Of a DNA stretch of 63,389 nt, positions 16,864 through 26,341 are shown piece after piece. The DNA comes from Opitutales bacterium. GTDB lineage: Bacteria; Verrucomicrobiota; Verrucomicrobiia; Opitutales; JABSRG01. Made by a program: the position numbers and the translations under genes. The stretch covers positions 1 to 63,389 of the forward strand of contig JANQKZ010000004.1 of NCBI GenBank assembly GCA_028280845.1, written 5' to 3'. Numbering within the stretch: the first letter of the stretch is position 1; each line of letters begins with the position of its first letter. The notes below the pieces were generated by a model. The model searched no databases. It saw only the letters and a list, made by a program, of their open reading frames with translations, and was not told where the DNA came from.

Positions 16864-17466
16864 ATGGTTGAAGCGCGAAAGGCATCCATTACTCGGAATA
16901 CGAAGGAGACCCAAATCCAGCTGTCCTTGAGTCTGGACGGAAGTGGGGAGGCCTCTATTGATACGGGGATCCCCTTCTTTGATCATATGCTTACCCTTTT
17001 CAGCCGTCATGGCTTGTTCGATCTGACGATTTCGGCTAAGGGCGATATCGATGTAGATTACCACCATACGGTTGAAGACGTCGGTATTGTGCTGGGGCAG
17101 GCTCTGAAAGCGGCTCTTGGCGAAAAACGTGGGATCCGGCGTTATGGGTTTTTTCTTGCCCCTATGGATGAAGCCTTGGCCCGGGTGGTTCTGGATTTGA
17201 GCAGCCGGGTGTTCCTTGTCTACCAGATTGATCCTGCCTTGGAGACCCCCATGGTGCGTGATTTTAATGTTCACTTGATGAAGGAGTTTTTCCAGGGGTT
17301 TGCCATGGAGGCAGGGGCCAATCTGCACTGCCGGGTGGAATACGGAGATGAGCCTCACCATGTAGCCGAAGGGCTGATCAAGGCCTTTGCCCGTGCCTTA
17401 GATATGGCCACCGCGGTGGATCCTCGCCTCGGGGACAGCCTGCCGACGACAAAGGGCATGATCTGA
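16864..17466 (+). CDS. hisB: Imidazoleglycerol-phosphate dehydratase
   Basis: HisB dehydrates imidazole glycerol phosphate using two manganese ions. The metal-binding motifs are clear: FFDHML and [11 protein letters not shown] in the first half, and [21 protein letters not shown] in the second. At 200 residues it is the monofunctional dehydratase, without the N-terminal phosphatase of enterobacterial HisB. A separate histidinol phosphatase is therefore needed; the inositol-phosphatase-family gene at 26342-27115 is a candidate. hisH follows after 3 bp. Confidence 0.96.
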   Translation: MVEARKASITRNTKETQIQLSLSLDGSGEASIDTGIPFFDHMLTLFSRHGLFDLTISAKGDIDVDYHHTVEDVGIVLGQALKAALGEKRGIRRYGFFLAPMDEALARVVLDLSSRVFLVYQIDPALETPMVRDFNVHLMKEFFQGFAMEAGANLHCRVEYGDEPHHVAEGLIKAFARALDMATAVDPRLGDSLPTTKGMI

Positions 17467-17469
17467 ACG

Positions 17470-18141
17470 ATGAAAGGTATCGGCACGTTTGAGTCACCCC
17501 CCCGGGTGGCAATCCTTGACTACGGTATGGGCAACCTGCGTAGCGTAGAAAATGCCTTCCGCAAAGCAGGGGCAAGGCCCAACCTGGTGGCGGATCCGGT
17601 CCGGGTGGCAGATTATGAAGCCCTGATCTTTCCTGGCCAGGGAGGAATCCCTGACTGTATGAAGCGGCTCACCGAGACCGGATTTGATGCGGTGATCCGT
17701 GACTGGATCTCGAGGGATAAACCCTTTTTTGGCATCTGTCTCGGTCTGCAGGCCCTTTTTGACTTTTCGGAAGAAGGGGACACGCCGGGTCTGGGTGTTT
17801 TCCCAGGGAAAGTCAAACGGTTCCAGCTTCCCGCAGAATATAAAATTCCCCAAATGGGGTGGAATCAGACCTACTTTCGCGAAACTTCACCTTTTCTCCA
17901 AAACGTTAGACTTTCCGGGGACTTCTTTTATTATGTTCATTCCTACTACGTAGAGCCTGATGACTCGGCTTTGATCTGGTGTGAGTCGGACTATGGCGGA
18001 ACCTTTTGCGCTGGGGTTCGCAAGGGGAACTGCCTGGCGACCCAGTATCACCCGGAAAAAAGCCAAAACAAGGGCATACAGCTTTACCATAATTTCCTTA
18101 AACACGTGGTTCATCTGCGTGAATCCTTTATCCCGAATTAA
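17470..18141 (+). CDS. hisH: Imidazole glycerol phosphate synthase subunit HisH
   Basis: HisH is the glutaminase partner of HisF and feeds ammonia into imidazole glycerol phosphate formation. Class I amidotransferase residues are visible: nucleophile C90 (FGICLGLQ), H194 and E196 (QYHPEKSQ). The oxyanion-strand PGQGG (55-59) is also typical. Length is 223 residues. The ATG lies 3 bp after the hisB stop, so the two are co-transcribed and likely co-translated. HisF, hisA, hisG and hisI are not in the window. Confidence 0.95.
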   Translation: MKGIGTFESPPRVAILDYGMGNLRSVENAFRKAGARPNLVADPVRVADYEALIFPGQGGIPDCMKRLTETGFDAVIRDWISRDKPFFGICLGLQALFDFSEEGDTPGLGVFPGKVKRFQLPAEYKIPQMGWNQTYFRETSPFLQNVRLSGDFFYYVHSYYVEPDDSALIWCESDYGGTFCAGVRKGNCLATQYHPEKSQNKGIQLYHNFLKHVVHLRESFIPN

Positions 18142-18158
18142 ACATCCAGCATATAATC

Positions 18159-19448
18159 ATGTCCGAGGAAGCAAAACTCACCATAGGAGACAATTCCTGG
18201 TCTTTTCCCATTATCGAAGGAACCGAAGGGGAAAAAGCCATCGATACCCGAAGGCTTAGGAATGAGACCGGGTACATTACCTACGATGATGGATATGGAA
18301 ATACCGGCTCTTGCCAGAGTAGCATCTCTTTTATTGATGGTGAAAAGGGGATTCTTCGCCACCGGGGATACGGGATCGAGGACTTGGCGGCAAATGCCCG
18401 CTTTCTGGAGACGGCCTACCTGATCATTTACGGTGAACTACCCAGCCAGGATGAATACGCGGCGTTTCGAGGCCTGGTGCATGACAACACGCAGATTCAT
18501 GTCGGCATGGAAAACCACTTTGATGGGTTTCCCTTGGATTCCCATCCTATGGCAATTTTGGCGGCTCTGTTAAATTCATTGGGTTGCTATTATCCCGACC
18601 TGGCGACGAACGACCGCGATCAGGATCTGGAAAATTTTGATACGGCGGCGCCCCTGGCGATCTCAAAAGTTCGCACCCTGGCTGCCATGACTTACCGGAT
18701 GAAAATGGGGATGCCTTTTATTTATCCGGATCCCAAGCTGCTCTACTCCCAGAACTTCCTCCATATGATGTTCTCCACCCCGTATGAGAAGTTTGAAGCA
18801 AGCGATACCGTAGCGCATGCCCTGGACCTCTTCCTCCTGCTCCATGCCGACCATGAGCAAAATTGTTCGACCTCCACTGTTCGGATGGTGGCCTCCGGTG
18901 GAGCCAATCTATTTGCATCGGTTTCGGCTGGGGTCAGTGCGCTGTGGGGTCCACTTCACGGCGGGGCCAACATGGCGGTGATCCGGATGTTGGAATCGAT
19001 ACACAAGGATGGAGATGACGGTTCCCGGTTTATTGAGGCCGCCAAGCGAAAAGAAGCGCGCCTCATGGGATTTGGGCACCGGGTCTATAAAAACTTCGAT
19101 CCACGTGCCAAAATTCTTGGTGAGGCCTGCACTCGGGTGCTGGATGAACTGGGCATGAATGACCCGCTCCTGGACATCGCCCACCGGTTGGAGCAAGCCG
19201 CGCTCGAAGACCGCTACTTTATTGAACGACGGCTCTACCCGAATGTGGATTTCTATAGTGGAATCCTGCTTAAGGCGATTGGCATACCGGTTGAAATGTA
19301 CACGGTATTGTTTGCGATTGGCCGTCTTCCCGGTTGGTTGGCCAATTGGCGTGAAGTTGCCAGCGTCGGTGATGGTCGGATTCACCGTCCCCGCCAGATT
19401 TACACGGGCTCGACTAAGCGGGATTATGTCGCTCTAGAGGAGCGCTAA
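18159..19448 (+). CDS. gltA: Citrate synthase
   Basis: This enzyme condenses oxaloacetate with acetyl-CoA at the entry to the TCA cycle. The 429-residue protein is of the hexameric Gram-negative type. It has the N-terminal beta segment seen in E. coli GltA, H232 ([11 protein letters not shown]), H267 (GPLHGGAN), the signature [14 protein letters not shown] with H307 and D314, and VDFYSG. It lies 17 bp after hisH, so it may share its transcript, although the functions are unrelated. Confidence 0.96.
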   Translation: MSEEAKLTIGDNSWSFPIIEGTEGEKAIDTRRLRNETGYITYDDGYGNTGSCQSSISFIDGEKGILRHRGYGIEDLAANARFLETAYLIIYGELPSQDEYAAFRGLVHDNTQIHVGMENHFDGFPLDSHPMAILAALLNSLGCYYPDLATNDRDQDLENFDTAAPLAISKVRTLAAMTYRMKMGMPFIYPDPKLLYSQNFLHMMFSTPYEKFEASDTVAHALDLFLLLHADHEQNCSTSTVRMVASGGANLFASVSAGVSALWGPLHGGANMAVIRMLESIHKDGDDGSRFIEAAKRKEARLMGFGHRVYKNFDPRAKILGEACTRVLDELGMNDPLLDIAHRLEQAALEDRYFIERRLYPNVDFYSGILLKAIGIPVEMYTVLFAIGRLPGWLANWREVASVGDGRIHRPRQIYTGSTKRDYVALEER

Positions 19449-19517
19449 ACTACGGGGGCCATAAGCGTCCGGCAATTCTTCCGGCATACCCCAGAAAACC
19501 CCATACTCCAATCAATT

Positions 19518-19871
19518 GTGCTTCTCATCGTCAAATATCTGGTGACGGCCGCCATTGTGGTGGTGGTTTCTGAGGTTGCGCGACGAATGGAACGGTGGGG
19601 TGCTCTGCTTGGAGCCATTCCAATCGTGAGCCTGATGGTAATAATCTGGCTCCAAATTGAGACCCGAGACACAGCTAAAATCGCTGATTACGCGAAGTAT
19701 ACCTTCTGGTTTGTCTTACCAACCTTGCCCATGTTCCTCATCCTGCCCGTCCTGTTGAACAAAGGGGTCAACTTCTGGATTACCTTGGGGATTTCTATCT
19801 GCATCACTGCTGCCTTCTTTCTGCTGAGTGCGTGGGGGGCGAAATGGTTCGGGGTAAGCCTGTTTGGCTAG
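19518..19871 (+). CDS. Small four-helix membrane protein (DUF3147-like)
   Basis: This 117-residue protein is almost entirely hydrophobic, with about four transmembrane segments and the phrase SEVARRMERWGALLGAIPIVSLM, which I associate with the DUF3147 family. Function is unknown. The start appears to be GTG at 19518 (a TTG at 19516 is out of frame). It follows gltA by 69 bp on the same strand and converges with the next gene. Confidence 0.7.
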   Translation: MLLIVKYLVTAAIVVVVSEVARRMERWGALLGAIPIVSLMVIIWLQIETRDTAKIADYAKYTFWFVLPTLPMFLILPVLLNKGVNFWITLGISICITAAFFLLSAWGAKWFGVSLFG

Positions 19872-19877
19872 CGTGAA

Positions 19878-20645
19878 TCAGGTTGGTCTCGCTTCTTTTT
19901 CTTCCGATTTTGCACCGACAATAAAATCTTCCCAGTCGAGGCCGGTGAGGCGTTTGATTCCCTTGAACAGACGTATCATGGCAAAGATCATCACAGCCAT
20001 GCAGGGGACGAGAATAACGATGTAGCTCAGTCCCTGCATTCGGGCGAGTTCCGCATTGAAAGCTTCTGTGCCACTGGGGCTTTTTACAATTATTTTGGCT
20101 ACAACGAAATTGAGGATGGCGCTGAGGAAGAGGGATCCGGCGACCAACCAGGTGGACGATTTTAACAAGGCGTCGAATTGGGATACCTGATTTTTCTCCT
20201 CAAGCCGTTGGTGAATTAAATCCCTTTCGACGACTTCCGGATTCATGAGAAAGACTTTAACGAGGGGGTACTTCGTGCCGGCAGAAATCAATACGGCGAG
20301 TCCCAATGCAAGGGGAATGGCTGCCTCTTTGATGGCGATCCATTCGCTGGGTAATTTGAGGAGACCGATACCGCCGGTCAGTAACACGCTGACAAAACCC
20401 AGCAGGGAAACGAAATTAAACTTTTTCCGTGTGAAGAAATCATAGACTCCATACCCGAGTGGGAAGGCGAGGGAGATGATCAGGTTGAGTGAGGGAGATA
20501 AGCCAAACCAATCACTGCCTTTGCTCAAGAGGACAATGGGAATGACCAGGTTAAACCCCAGATTGTAGAATGGATTTTCTTTCTCGGCTTTTGGCATGCG
20601 ACGGAAATATCGTTCGGGGTGGCGTGGAAACGCAAGCCAAACCAT
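19878..20645 (-). CDS. VC0807-like integral membrane protein
   Basis: This 255-residue protein has about six transmembrane helices and the N-terminal ENPFYNLGFNLVIPIVLLSKGS block, which resembles the VC0807 family of uncharacterised membrane proteins. The start at 20645 is supported by an AGGAGG ribosome-binding site 9 bases upstream; a later ATG at 20597 (MPKAEKENPF) lacks one. The C-terminus is charged and probably cytoplasmic. Function is unknown, and no neighbour suggests one. Confidence 0.72.
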   Translation of the reverse strand: MVWLAFPRHPERYFRRMPKAEKENPFYNLGFNLVIPIVLLSKGSDWFGLSPSLNLIISLAFPLGYGVYDFFTRKKFNFVSLLGFVSVLLTGGIGLLKLPSEWIAIKEAAIPLALGLAVLISAGTKYPLVKVFLMNPEVVERDLIHQRLEEKNQVSQFDALLKSSTWLVAGSLFLSAILNFVVAKIIVKSPSGTEAFNAELARMQGLSYIVILVPCMAVMIFAMIRLFKGIKRLTGLDWEDFIVGAKSEEKEARPT

Positions 20646-20667
20646 AATTTCAACCCTCCTCTAAGCC

Positions 20668-20808
20668 CTCCGATGGACACAGATTCTCACAGATGATGAG
20701 GCTTGTTTTCGTTGGGGATGTTTCTCTCTCTTCGATATTTGAAAAATAGATAAACCAAGGGCTTTAATCTTACTCGAAAAATCTGTGTGCATCTGTAGGG
20801 ATCCGTGA
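20668..20808. repeat. Inverted repeat with CACAGAT / ATCTGTG arms
   Basis: The left arm contains GATGGACACAGATTCTCACAGATG and the right arm ATCTGTGTGCATCTGTAGGGATCC, imperfect reverse complements separated by about 80 bp of AT-richer DNA. The element fills the divergent spacer between the VC0807-like gene and the histidine kinase. Confidence 0.55.
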
Positions 20809-20826
20809 GTAAAACCGAAGATACTT

Positions 20827-22014
20827 ATGAAAAAGCGGACCAGTGCCTTAGATAAAATCCTGGGTCGGTTAGATGATTTAGACTCTGTCAATTTAACCAA
20901 TCTGGTGCAACGCCTGGCCCGTGAACGAAGGCTCCTGGAAACTGTGTTTGATACGATCCAGGATGGTATCCTGGTTTTGGATCAAAGTGGAATTATTCAA
21001 TACTCCAATTTTACGGCAAATCGCCTGCTGGGCATCCGGGACCATCAAATCGGGAGCCTGACGTTATGGAAACTGATTCCTGACCTTATTCAGGCGTTGG
21101 ATATATATTACACGGACCGTATGCCGGATCAGCAGGACCGGGTAATTTCCCAGGAGCTCGAACTGACTTATCCGGAAAAGCGATTTGTGCGGCTCTACAT
21201 GGTCCCTCTGGATGAAACGTTTTCCTCCGGGAGCGAGGGTGGGTTTGCCATGGTGCTTTCGGATATAACAGAGGAGAAAGTGTCTACCCAGGAAATGATC
21301 GAAAATGAACGCGTGTCCTCGATCATGAATTTATCTGCCGGGGTAGCACATGAACTGGGAAATCCCTTGAACTCTTTAAATATTCACCTCCAGCTGATGG
21401 AGCGTCAGTTGCAAAAGATGAAGCCCAGCCCCGACCGGGACAAGCTCGCGGCCCAAGTGAGTATTTGCAAAGGAGAGGTGGATCGCCTGGACCATATTAT
21501 CGAGCACTTCCTCGATGCGGTTCGGCCTCAGCCTCCTGATCTGGGGGGCGAGCTCGACATTCACGAGGCCCTGGCCGAGGTGCTGAAGGTGCTTGAAGGG
21601 GAGCTCCAGAATCGCGGAATTGAAATCGACGTGGAGGTGACTCCAAACCTGCCCTCGATCATTGCGGACCGGAATCAAATCAAGCAGGTCCTGTTCAATA
21701 TCATCAAAAATGCAATGGAGGCTACCCCCAAAGGAGGGAGACTGGAAATGCGGACGACCCATGACGAAGAGTATGTCCAAATGATTGTGGCTGATAACGG
21801 GCAGGGCATATCTCAGGACGATATGTCGAAAGTGTTCACTCCCTATTTTACGACCAAAAGCGATGGGCACGGATTGGGCATGATGATTGTCCAACGGATC
21901 ATGCGAGACCATGGCGGACAGATCCGTATAGATAGCCGGGAAGGGACCGGGACCACGGTGTCTTTGCGTTTTCCGCGGAAGGATCGACGAGCGCGATTGC
22001 TCGAAACAGATTAA
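20827..22014 (+). CDS. PAS-domain sensor histidine kinase
   Basis: A soluble 395-residue kinase without membrane segments, so it probably senses a cytoplasmic signal or a partner protein. A PAS domain spans about residues 35-150 (ETVFDTIQDGILVLDQSGIIQYSN). HisKA has phospho-acceptor H175 (AGVAHELGNPLNSL). The ATPase domain shows the N box NIIKNAMEA, DNGQGI and GHGLGMMI. This layout is common in NtrB-like kinases that pair with sigma-54 activators, and the next gene is one. The 184-bp gap to that gene suggests the regulator may also have its own promoter. Confidence 0.9.
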   Translation: MKKRTSALDKILGRLDDLDSVNLTNLVQRLARERRLLETVFDTIQDGILVLDQSGIIQYSNFTANRLLGIRDHQIGSLTLWKLIPDLIQALDIYYTDRMPDQQDRVISQELELTYPEKRFVRLYMVPLDETFSSGSEGGFAMVLSDITEEKVSTQEMIENERVSSIMNLSAGVAHELGNPLNSLNIHLQLMERQLQKMKPSPDRDKLAAQVSICKGEVDRLDHIIEHFLDAVRPQPPDLGGELDIHEALAEVLKVLEGELQNRGIEIDVEVTPNLPSIIADRNQIKQVLFNIIKNAMEATPKGGRLEMRTTHDEEYVQMIVADNGQGISQDDMSKVFTPYFTTKSDGHGLGMMIVQRIMRDHGGQIRIDSREGTGTTVSLRFPRKDRRARLLETD

Positions 22015-22198
22015 TTTTATCTCTCGCTAAGCCACGAAGGTTGCAAAGATAGGTGACAGGGGATTTTTTCCTTTCTCGGTAGCTGAGTGCTTTCGTGAGA
22101 GATGGCTAAATGCGTGTCAAAAAGACTCACTTTCGCTTGATTCTGGATGGAATAGGGGGTAGAGTATCGATCTCTAACGTGTAGAACTGACACACATT

Positions 22199-23566
22199 AT
22201 GCCTGCGAGTTTGTTAATTGTGGATGATGAAAAGCATACCCGAGAGGGTTTGCAAATGGCGCTGGAGGACCAGTACGACGTCTACCTGGCTGCGAATGCG
22301 GATGAGGCGTTCAATCTCATGGAGTCGGAAAAGTTTGATATTGTTCTGACCGATCTGCGTATGTCCGGGAAGAGCGGGATGACTGTAATTGATAAGGCGT
22401 TAAGCTTAGCGCAACAGCCGATCTGTATCATGATGACGGCCTATGGCAGCGTGGATACGGCGGTGCAGGCCATGAAACGGGGTGCATACGATTTCCTGAC
22501 TAAACCGCTCAATCTTGAAAAGCTAGAGATTCTCCTGGCCCGAGCCCAGGAATCGGAAACGTTGAAGCAGGAAAACACGGCATTACATGAGCGCCTGGAT
22601 AAGAAGTATAACTTTGAGAAAATCATAGGAAATTCTGCTTCATTGAATCAGGTGTTGGATCGGGTAAAGTTGGTGGCCCCCTCAAAGGCGACAGTGCTGC
22701 TCCAGGGAGAAACGGGTACGGGAAAGGAGCTGGTTGCCCAGGCAATTCATCAGAATAGCCAGCGGTCCCGCGGCCCTTTCCTGACGGTGCATTGCGCGGC
22801 GCTTGCCCCAACCTTACTCGAAAGTGAATTATTTGGCCATGAAAAGGGTGCCTTTACCGGGGCTACGGAGAAACGCATCGGCCGGTTCGAAGCTGCAGAT
22901 GGAGGGACCCTGTTTCTGGACGAGATCGGGGAGATCGATGCCTCCACTCAAATTAAACTGCTGCGCTTCCTTGAGAACCGAACTTTTGAGCGGCTTGGTA
23001 GTACAAAGCAGGTTAAAGTCGATGTCAGGCTGATCTTTGCTACCAACCGGGACTTGGAACAGATGGTGAAAGCGGGGGCCTTTCGTGAGGATTTGTATTA
23101 TCGTTTGAATGTGGTTCCAATCGTGTTGCCTCCCCTGCGGGATCGAAAGGACGACATTATCCTGCTAATGGATCACTTCATCCATGAGTTCAGCGAGGAA
23201 AATGGATTACCTCCCGTGGCCTTCTCGGAAGGGGCAAAACATGTGCTGAAGCAATATGCCTGGCCGGGTAACATACGCGAGCTGCGTAATTTCTGTGAAA
23301 ACATTGTGGTGCTCAAACAGGGGGGTTCAGTCACGGAGTATGACCTGGAACCCAAATTCCACTCCACAGGTAGAGGGGAAACGGAAGCGATGGGGTCTGC
23401 CGCCCCCCTCACCTTATCCAAGGAGGAGAATGAGAAACGGCTCCTCAGGAACGCGTTGATTCAGGCGAAGGGCAATCGGACACGCGCAGCTGAGATGATG
23501 GGGATCAGTCGACGGACCCTGCATCGGAAATTGTCCCAGTGGCCTGAGTTAGATACCCTGGAGTGA
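22199..23566 (+). CDS. NtrC-family sigma-54-dependent response regulator
   Basis: This 455-residue activator has three domains. The receiver has D52 as phospho-acceptor, with acidic D9/D10 and K102. The AAA+ domain has Walker A GETGTGKE (170-177), the sigma-54 contact loop GAFTGA (217-222) and [13 protein letters not shown]. The C-terminal Fis-type helix-turn-helix is [17 protein letters not shown] (about 430-446). It would use ATP to open sigma-54 promoters when phosphorylated, presumably by the adjacent kinase. Target genes cannot be read from sequence; the binding-protein gene directly downstream is one candidate. Confidence 0.94.
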   Translation: MPASLLIVDDEKHTREGLQMALEDQYDVYLAANADEAFNLMESEKFDIVLTDLRMSGKSGMTVIDKALSLAQQPICIMMTAYGSVDTAVQAMKRGAYDFLTKPLNLEKLEILLARAQESETLKQENTALHERLDKKYNFEKIIGNSASLNQVLDRVKLVAPSKATVLLQGETGTGKELVAQAIHQNSQRSRGPFLTVHCAALAPTLLESELFGHEKGAFTGATEKRIGRFEAADGGTLFLDEIGEIDASTQIKLLRFLENRTFERLGSTKQVKVDVRLIFATNRDLEQMVKAGAFREDLYYRLNVVPIVLPPLRDRKDDIILLMDHFIHEFSEENGLPPVAFSEGAKHVLKQYAWPGNIRELRNFCENIVVLKQGGSVTEYDLEPKFHSTGRGETEAMGSAAPLTLSKEENEKRLLRNALIQAKGNRTRAAEMMGISRRTLHRKLSQWPELDTLE

Positions 23567-23691
23567 TTGGGAGCGCCACGGGTAAACGAGGGCATAGCTG
23601 GGTTGCGCTTGCCATACCCTTGCACAAAATTTTCAGATTGAGATTCAAGGAGGATCTCCACAGCTTTGGCCGAAGCTAAAGCTCTTCTTCC

Positions 23692-24558
23692 ATGATGCGC
23701 ATTTCTTCAGTTTGTCAGTTATTGCTCCTCGGTGTAACCTTTGCCGGGGGAGCCCGAATCCAAGCGCAGGACTCAGTGGTCATTGCGGGGTCAGATTTTC
23801 TGCAAGCTCCCTTAGCCTCGGTTTTAGGGGATTCTTTTGCACTGGATATGAGAGGGAGTTACCCGGGACTTATTCAGCTCGAGAAGGGGGAAGCAGATAT
23901 TGGGCTGTTCCTCCGCGGCCCGGATTACCCGCCGACTGCTGATGGCTATACGGAATTGGCCTATGGGTATTTGGGAATCGCGGTCGTGGCGAATAGGAGC
24001 AACCCGCTCAATGAAATCAGCCTGGATCGGTTGGCCGGGATATTCGGGTCCGGGGAGGAGTTTGATTTCCTGCAGTGGGGGGACCTCGGTCTGAACCAAT
24101 GGGCTGATCGTGGAATCAGAGGAGCAATTATCGAAAGTTCCAACAACCTCATCACCGAAATTTATAAGAATCTGGGCCTGCAGAGTGGGTCCCTGAAGTC
24201 AAACATTTCTCGGGTTTCCTCATCGAGGCAGATGACAGACCTTATTCGCAACGAAGAGGGGTCCATCGGGCTGATGGGGCGGGTGCCCCCCGGGGCACCA
24301 GTGAAGCAACTTGCATTGTCAAGAGAGCGGTCGGATACGCCGTTGGTCGCCAACGAGGAAAATCTCCATTTTACAAATTATCCACTGAAACTGGATCTGG
24401 TCCTTATCTATCGCGAGGAAGACCGTGAGGAATTAAAGGAGGCGCTGGTTGCACTGTTTTCTGAGGAAGCGACTCAAGCCCTGGTGGAATCCGGGATCTT
24501 CCCTCTCCCTGAACCGGTAAGAGCACGGACTATCCTCGAAATTCGGATGGCCGAATAA
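23692..24558 (+). CDS. PstS-like periplasmic substrate-binding protein
   Basis: A signal peptide (residues 1-26) precedes a type II periplasmic binding-protein fold. Phrases such as VIAGSDFLQAPL, GEADIGLFLRGP, YGYLGIAVVANRSNPLNEISLDRLAGIFG and the late SIGLMGR resemble the PstS phosphate-binding family, but at 288 residues it is short and the ligand pocket cannot be assigned by eye. No ABC permease or ATPase is adjacent, so it is more likely a sensor or scavenging protein than part of a local transporter. It follows the two-component pair by 125 bp on the same strand. Confidence 0.72.
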   Translation: MMRISSVCQLLLLGVTFAGGARIQAQDSVVIAGSDFLQAPLASVLGDSFALDMRGSYPGLIQLEKGEADIGLFLRGPDYPPTADGYTELAYGYLGIAVVANRSNPLNEISLDRLAGIFGSGEEFDFLQWGDLGLNQWADRGIRGAIIESSNNLITEIYKNLGLQSGSLKSNISRVSSSRQMTDLIRNEEGSIGLMGRVPPGAPVKQLALSRERSDTPLVANEENLHFTNYPLKLDLVLIYREEDREELKEALVALFSEEATQALVESGIFPLPEPVRARTILEIRMAE

Positions 24559-24565
24559 TTTACAT

Positions 24566-24592
24566 AAAAAAATCCCACTTGGGAGTGAGATT
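24566..24592 (-). terminator. Terminator of tRNA-Gly (possibly bidirectional)
   Basis: On the minus strand AATCTCACT / AGTGGGATT form a 9-bp stem (one G-T pair) around the loop CCCA, followed by a T-run (seven A at 24566-24572 on the plus strand). It sits between the tRNA and the converging binding-protein gene, which ends at 24558. Confidence 0.75.
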
Positions 24593-24604
24593 AATTTATA
24601 AAAG

Positions 24605-24680
24605 TGGAGCGGGCGATGAGGTTCGAACTCACGGCCTCGACCTTGGCAAGGTCGCGCTCTACCAACTGAGCTACGCCCGC
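24605..24680 (-). tRNA. tRNA-Gly (anticodon GCC)
   Basis: On the minus strand all arms fold: acceptor GCGGGCG/CGCCCGC, D arm GCTC/GAGC, anticodon stem CGACC/GGTCG with loop TTGCCAA (anticodon GCC), and T arm GTGAG-TTCGAAC-CTCAT. The discriminator base is U, and the 3' CCA is encoded in the genome. Total 76 nt. Confidence 0.97.
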
Positions 24681-24697
24681 GTAAAACGAAGGAGAGA

Positions 24698-24726
24698 AAA
24701 TCACTGAGAAAGGCGCTCATTGTCAA
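24698..24726 (-). promoter_or_regulatory. Candidate promoter of tRNA-Gly
   Basis: A consensus -35 TTGACA (plus-strand TGTCAA at 24721-24726) is 17 bp from a weak -10 TGATTT (24698-24703). This would start transcription about 10 bases before the mature tRNA 5' end. The -35 is perfect; the -10 is poor. Confidence 0.5.
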
Positions 24727-24814
24727 CCGCCTTTTTTGGAAAAACCAGGTGGAGCCCAAGCCCTGAATCAATTGCGAGTTGCGTCTCTTTGAGGCCTGTA
24801 ATGAACTCGTGCTT

Positions 24815-25507
24815 ATGAAGGCATCCGACCTCTTTGATCTCCCGGATTCGCTCTCCCGGTTTCACGCTTCGTTCTCGGCTGATACGGCTCCCTGGGAATG
24901 GGTGGCGTCGATCCGGTCTGCCTTATCCACTCTGGATTTTCCCAGCCTGGCGGATGGGCATACCCAGTACCCGGATGGGTTGGCGGTCAGTGGATCCGTG
25001 CATATCCATAAGACTTGTCAACTTCCAGCGTTCGGAACTATCGAAGGTCCCGTCTATATCGGGCCGGATTGCCAGTTGAGGCCGAGTGTTTATATCCGCG
25101 GAAATGTTATTGCCGGCCGTGGATGTGTATTGGGGAACTCCTGTGAATTTAAGAATAGTATCCTGCTCGATGGGGTGCAGGTGCCGCATTATTCCTACGT
25201 GGGTGATTCCGTCTTAGGCAACCGCTCTCATCTTGGAGCGGGAGCCATCCTGTCGAATTTGCGGTTTGATCAGCGGGCGATATCGGTAAAGACCCCCGAT
25301 GGTCATGCAGCTACAGGTATGCGCAAGCTGGGTGGATTGTTGGGCGACGACGCCGAAATGGGGTGCAACACAGTGTTACAACCCGGATCGATCCTGGGCA
25401 AGCGAGCGATTGTCGTGACCGGGTTGGTGTTTAATGGATATCTGGAGCCAAATACCCTGGCCTATACGCGGGAGGAAACCAAGCGGGTGACCCGGAGAGA
25501 TATGTAA
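24815..25507 (+). CDS. Left-handed beta-helix (hexapeptide-repeat) protein, GlmU/LpxA-like
   Basis: The middle of this 230-residue protein is a series of imperfect hexapeptide repeats (VSGSVHIHKTCQL, EGPVYIGPDCQLRPSVYIRGN, GNSCEFKNSIL, VGDSVLGNRSHLGAGA). These build a left-handed beta-helix like the acetyltransferase domain of GlmU. It ends with LAYTREETKRVTRRDM. The N-terminal ~45 residues are not a nucleotidyltransferase, so this is only the helix part; acetyl- or acyl-transferase activity on a nucleotide sugar is plausible but unproven. The ATG at 24815 is chosen over a TTG at 24779. Confidence 0.75.
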   Translation: MKASDLFDLPDSLSRFHASFSADTAPWEWVASIRSALSTLDFPSLADGHTQYPDGLAVSGSVHIHKTCQLPAFGTIEGPVYIGPDCQLRPSVYIRGNVIAGRGCVLGNSCEFKNSILLDGVQVPHYSYVGDSVLGNRSHLGAGAILSNLRFDQRAISVKTPDGHAATGMRKLGGLLGDDAEMGCNTVLQPGSILGKRAIVVTGLVFNGYLEPNTLAYTREETKRVTRRDM

Positions 25508-25558
25508 CTGTCTCCTCAAACGCTCACTTTTTTTAACCACGAATAGACACGCATTAAA

Positions 25559-26335
25559 CTAACCAAATTTATTGACGTCCATTCGTGTTTCCCAGCGGCT
25601 AACGAGGCGGGTGATTTCTTTGCCGGTTTTGGCATTGAAGAGTTGATGGTGGAAGACGGGATACGGGTTTTGGGGATCGGCGGGGATGGCTTTGGCAATG
25701 GCACCTTCGCCTAAGCCGACCATGCCTACAAATTGGATTTCTATTTCACGGCAGCGGTAATTCTGCAAGATGTCAACCGGTAGAGATTCCAGGGCCCAAC
25801 GAGGATAAACGGAATTATTGACGTGGTTGTTTAAGTCGAGGTCGTGCCAACGGACCGGAAAGGTGGCCTCGACGTTCGCCTCGCCGATTTTTGGCAGGGG
25901 AGGGAAATCATCTTCCACCCCACGTTCCGGTGCAGTGATGACATTTTTCAGCAGTGCATTCGGTTTGAGTGGCCGAAGTTCGGGATAGGAGAGCACCAAC
26001 CAGCCAGAAGTGGCGACGGCGACCACCTCGTTGGTCGCGTTTCTCACCTCGAAGTCGCGCACGGCATAAAGCCGGTGAATCCCGACGGGCCAGGTTTTTA
26101 TGCTTACCTCTTCGCCCTGGAGTACCGGTTTTAGATACTGGATATGATAGCGAGACAGCACCCAGGTCATTCCTCGGTCCATCAGGTTGCTGATGGACAA
26201 GGTCAGCCGGCTGGCATGCTCCCAGGCCATGTCCTGAAGGAGATCAATCAGGCCGACGACTTTCAGCTCATTAAACCGGTCGGACTCGTTAGGTCGGATA
26301 TGGTATGTTTTGGTATACTGCTTTGGGCCTGACAC
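25559..26335 (-). CDS. Acyl-ACP thioesterase (FatA/FatB family)
   Basis: This family hydrolyses fatty acyl-ACP to free fatty acid. The 258-residue protein has two tandem hot-dog domains: the first includes LLQDMAWEHASRL and MTWVLSRYHIQYLKPVL; the second contains the catalytic WHDLDLNNHVNNSVYPRWALESLP with the Asn and His of the D-x-N-x-H motif. Length fits bacterial homologues, which lack the plastid transit peptide. It ends 51 bp from the convergent hexapeptide gene and lies 6 bp downstream of the phosphatase gene's end region, so both minus-strand genes are probably co-transcribed. Confidence 0.88.
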   Translation of the reverse strand: MSGPKQYTKTYHIRPNESDRFNELKVVGLIDLLQDMAWEHASRLTLSISNLMDRGMTWVLSRYHIQYLKPVLQGEEVSIKTWPVGIHRLYAVRDFEVRNATNEVVAVATSGWLVLSYPELRPLKPNALLKNVITAPERGVEDDFPPLPKIGEANVEATFPVRWHDLDLNNHVNNSVYPRWALESLPVDILQNYRCREIEIQFVGMVGLGEGAIAKAIPADPQNPYPVFHHQLFNAKTGKEITRLVSRWETRMDVNKFG

Positions 26336-26341
26336 AGAAGC

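Noticed and set aside
23609-23624. Sigma-54 promoter before the PstS-like gene
   Set aside because: Spacing is right, but the invariant GG at -24 is TG and the -24 block is otherwise poor, so it is not listed as a feature.
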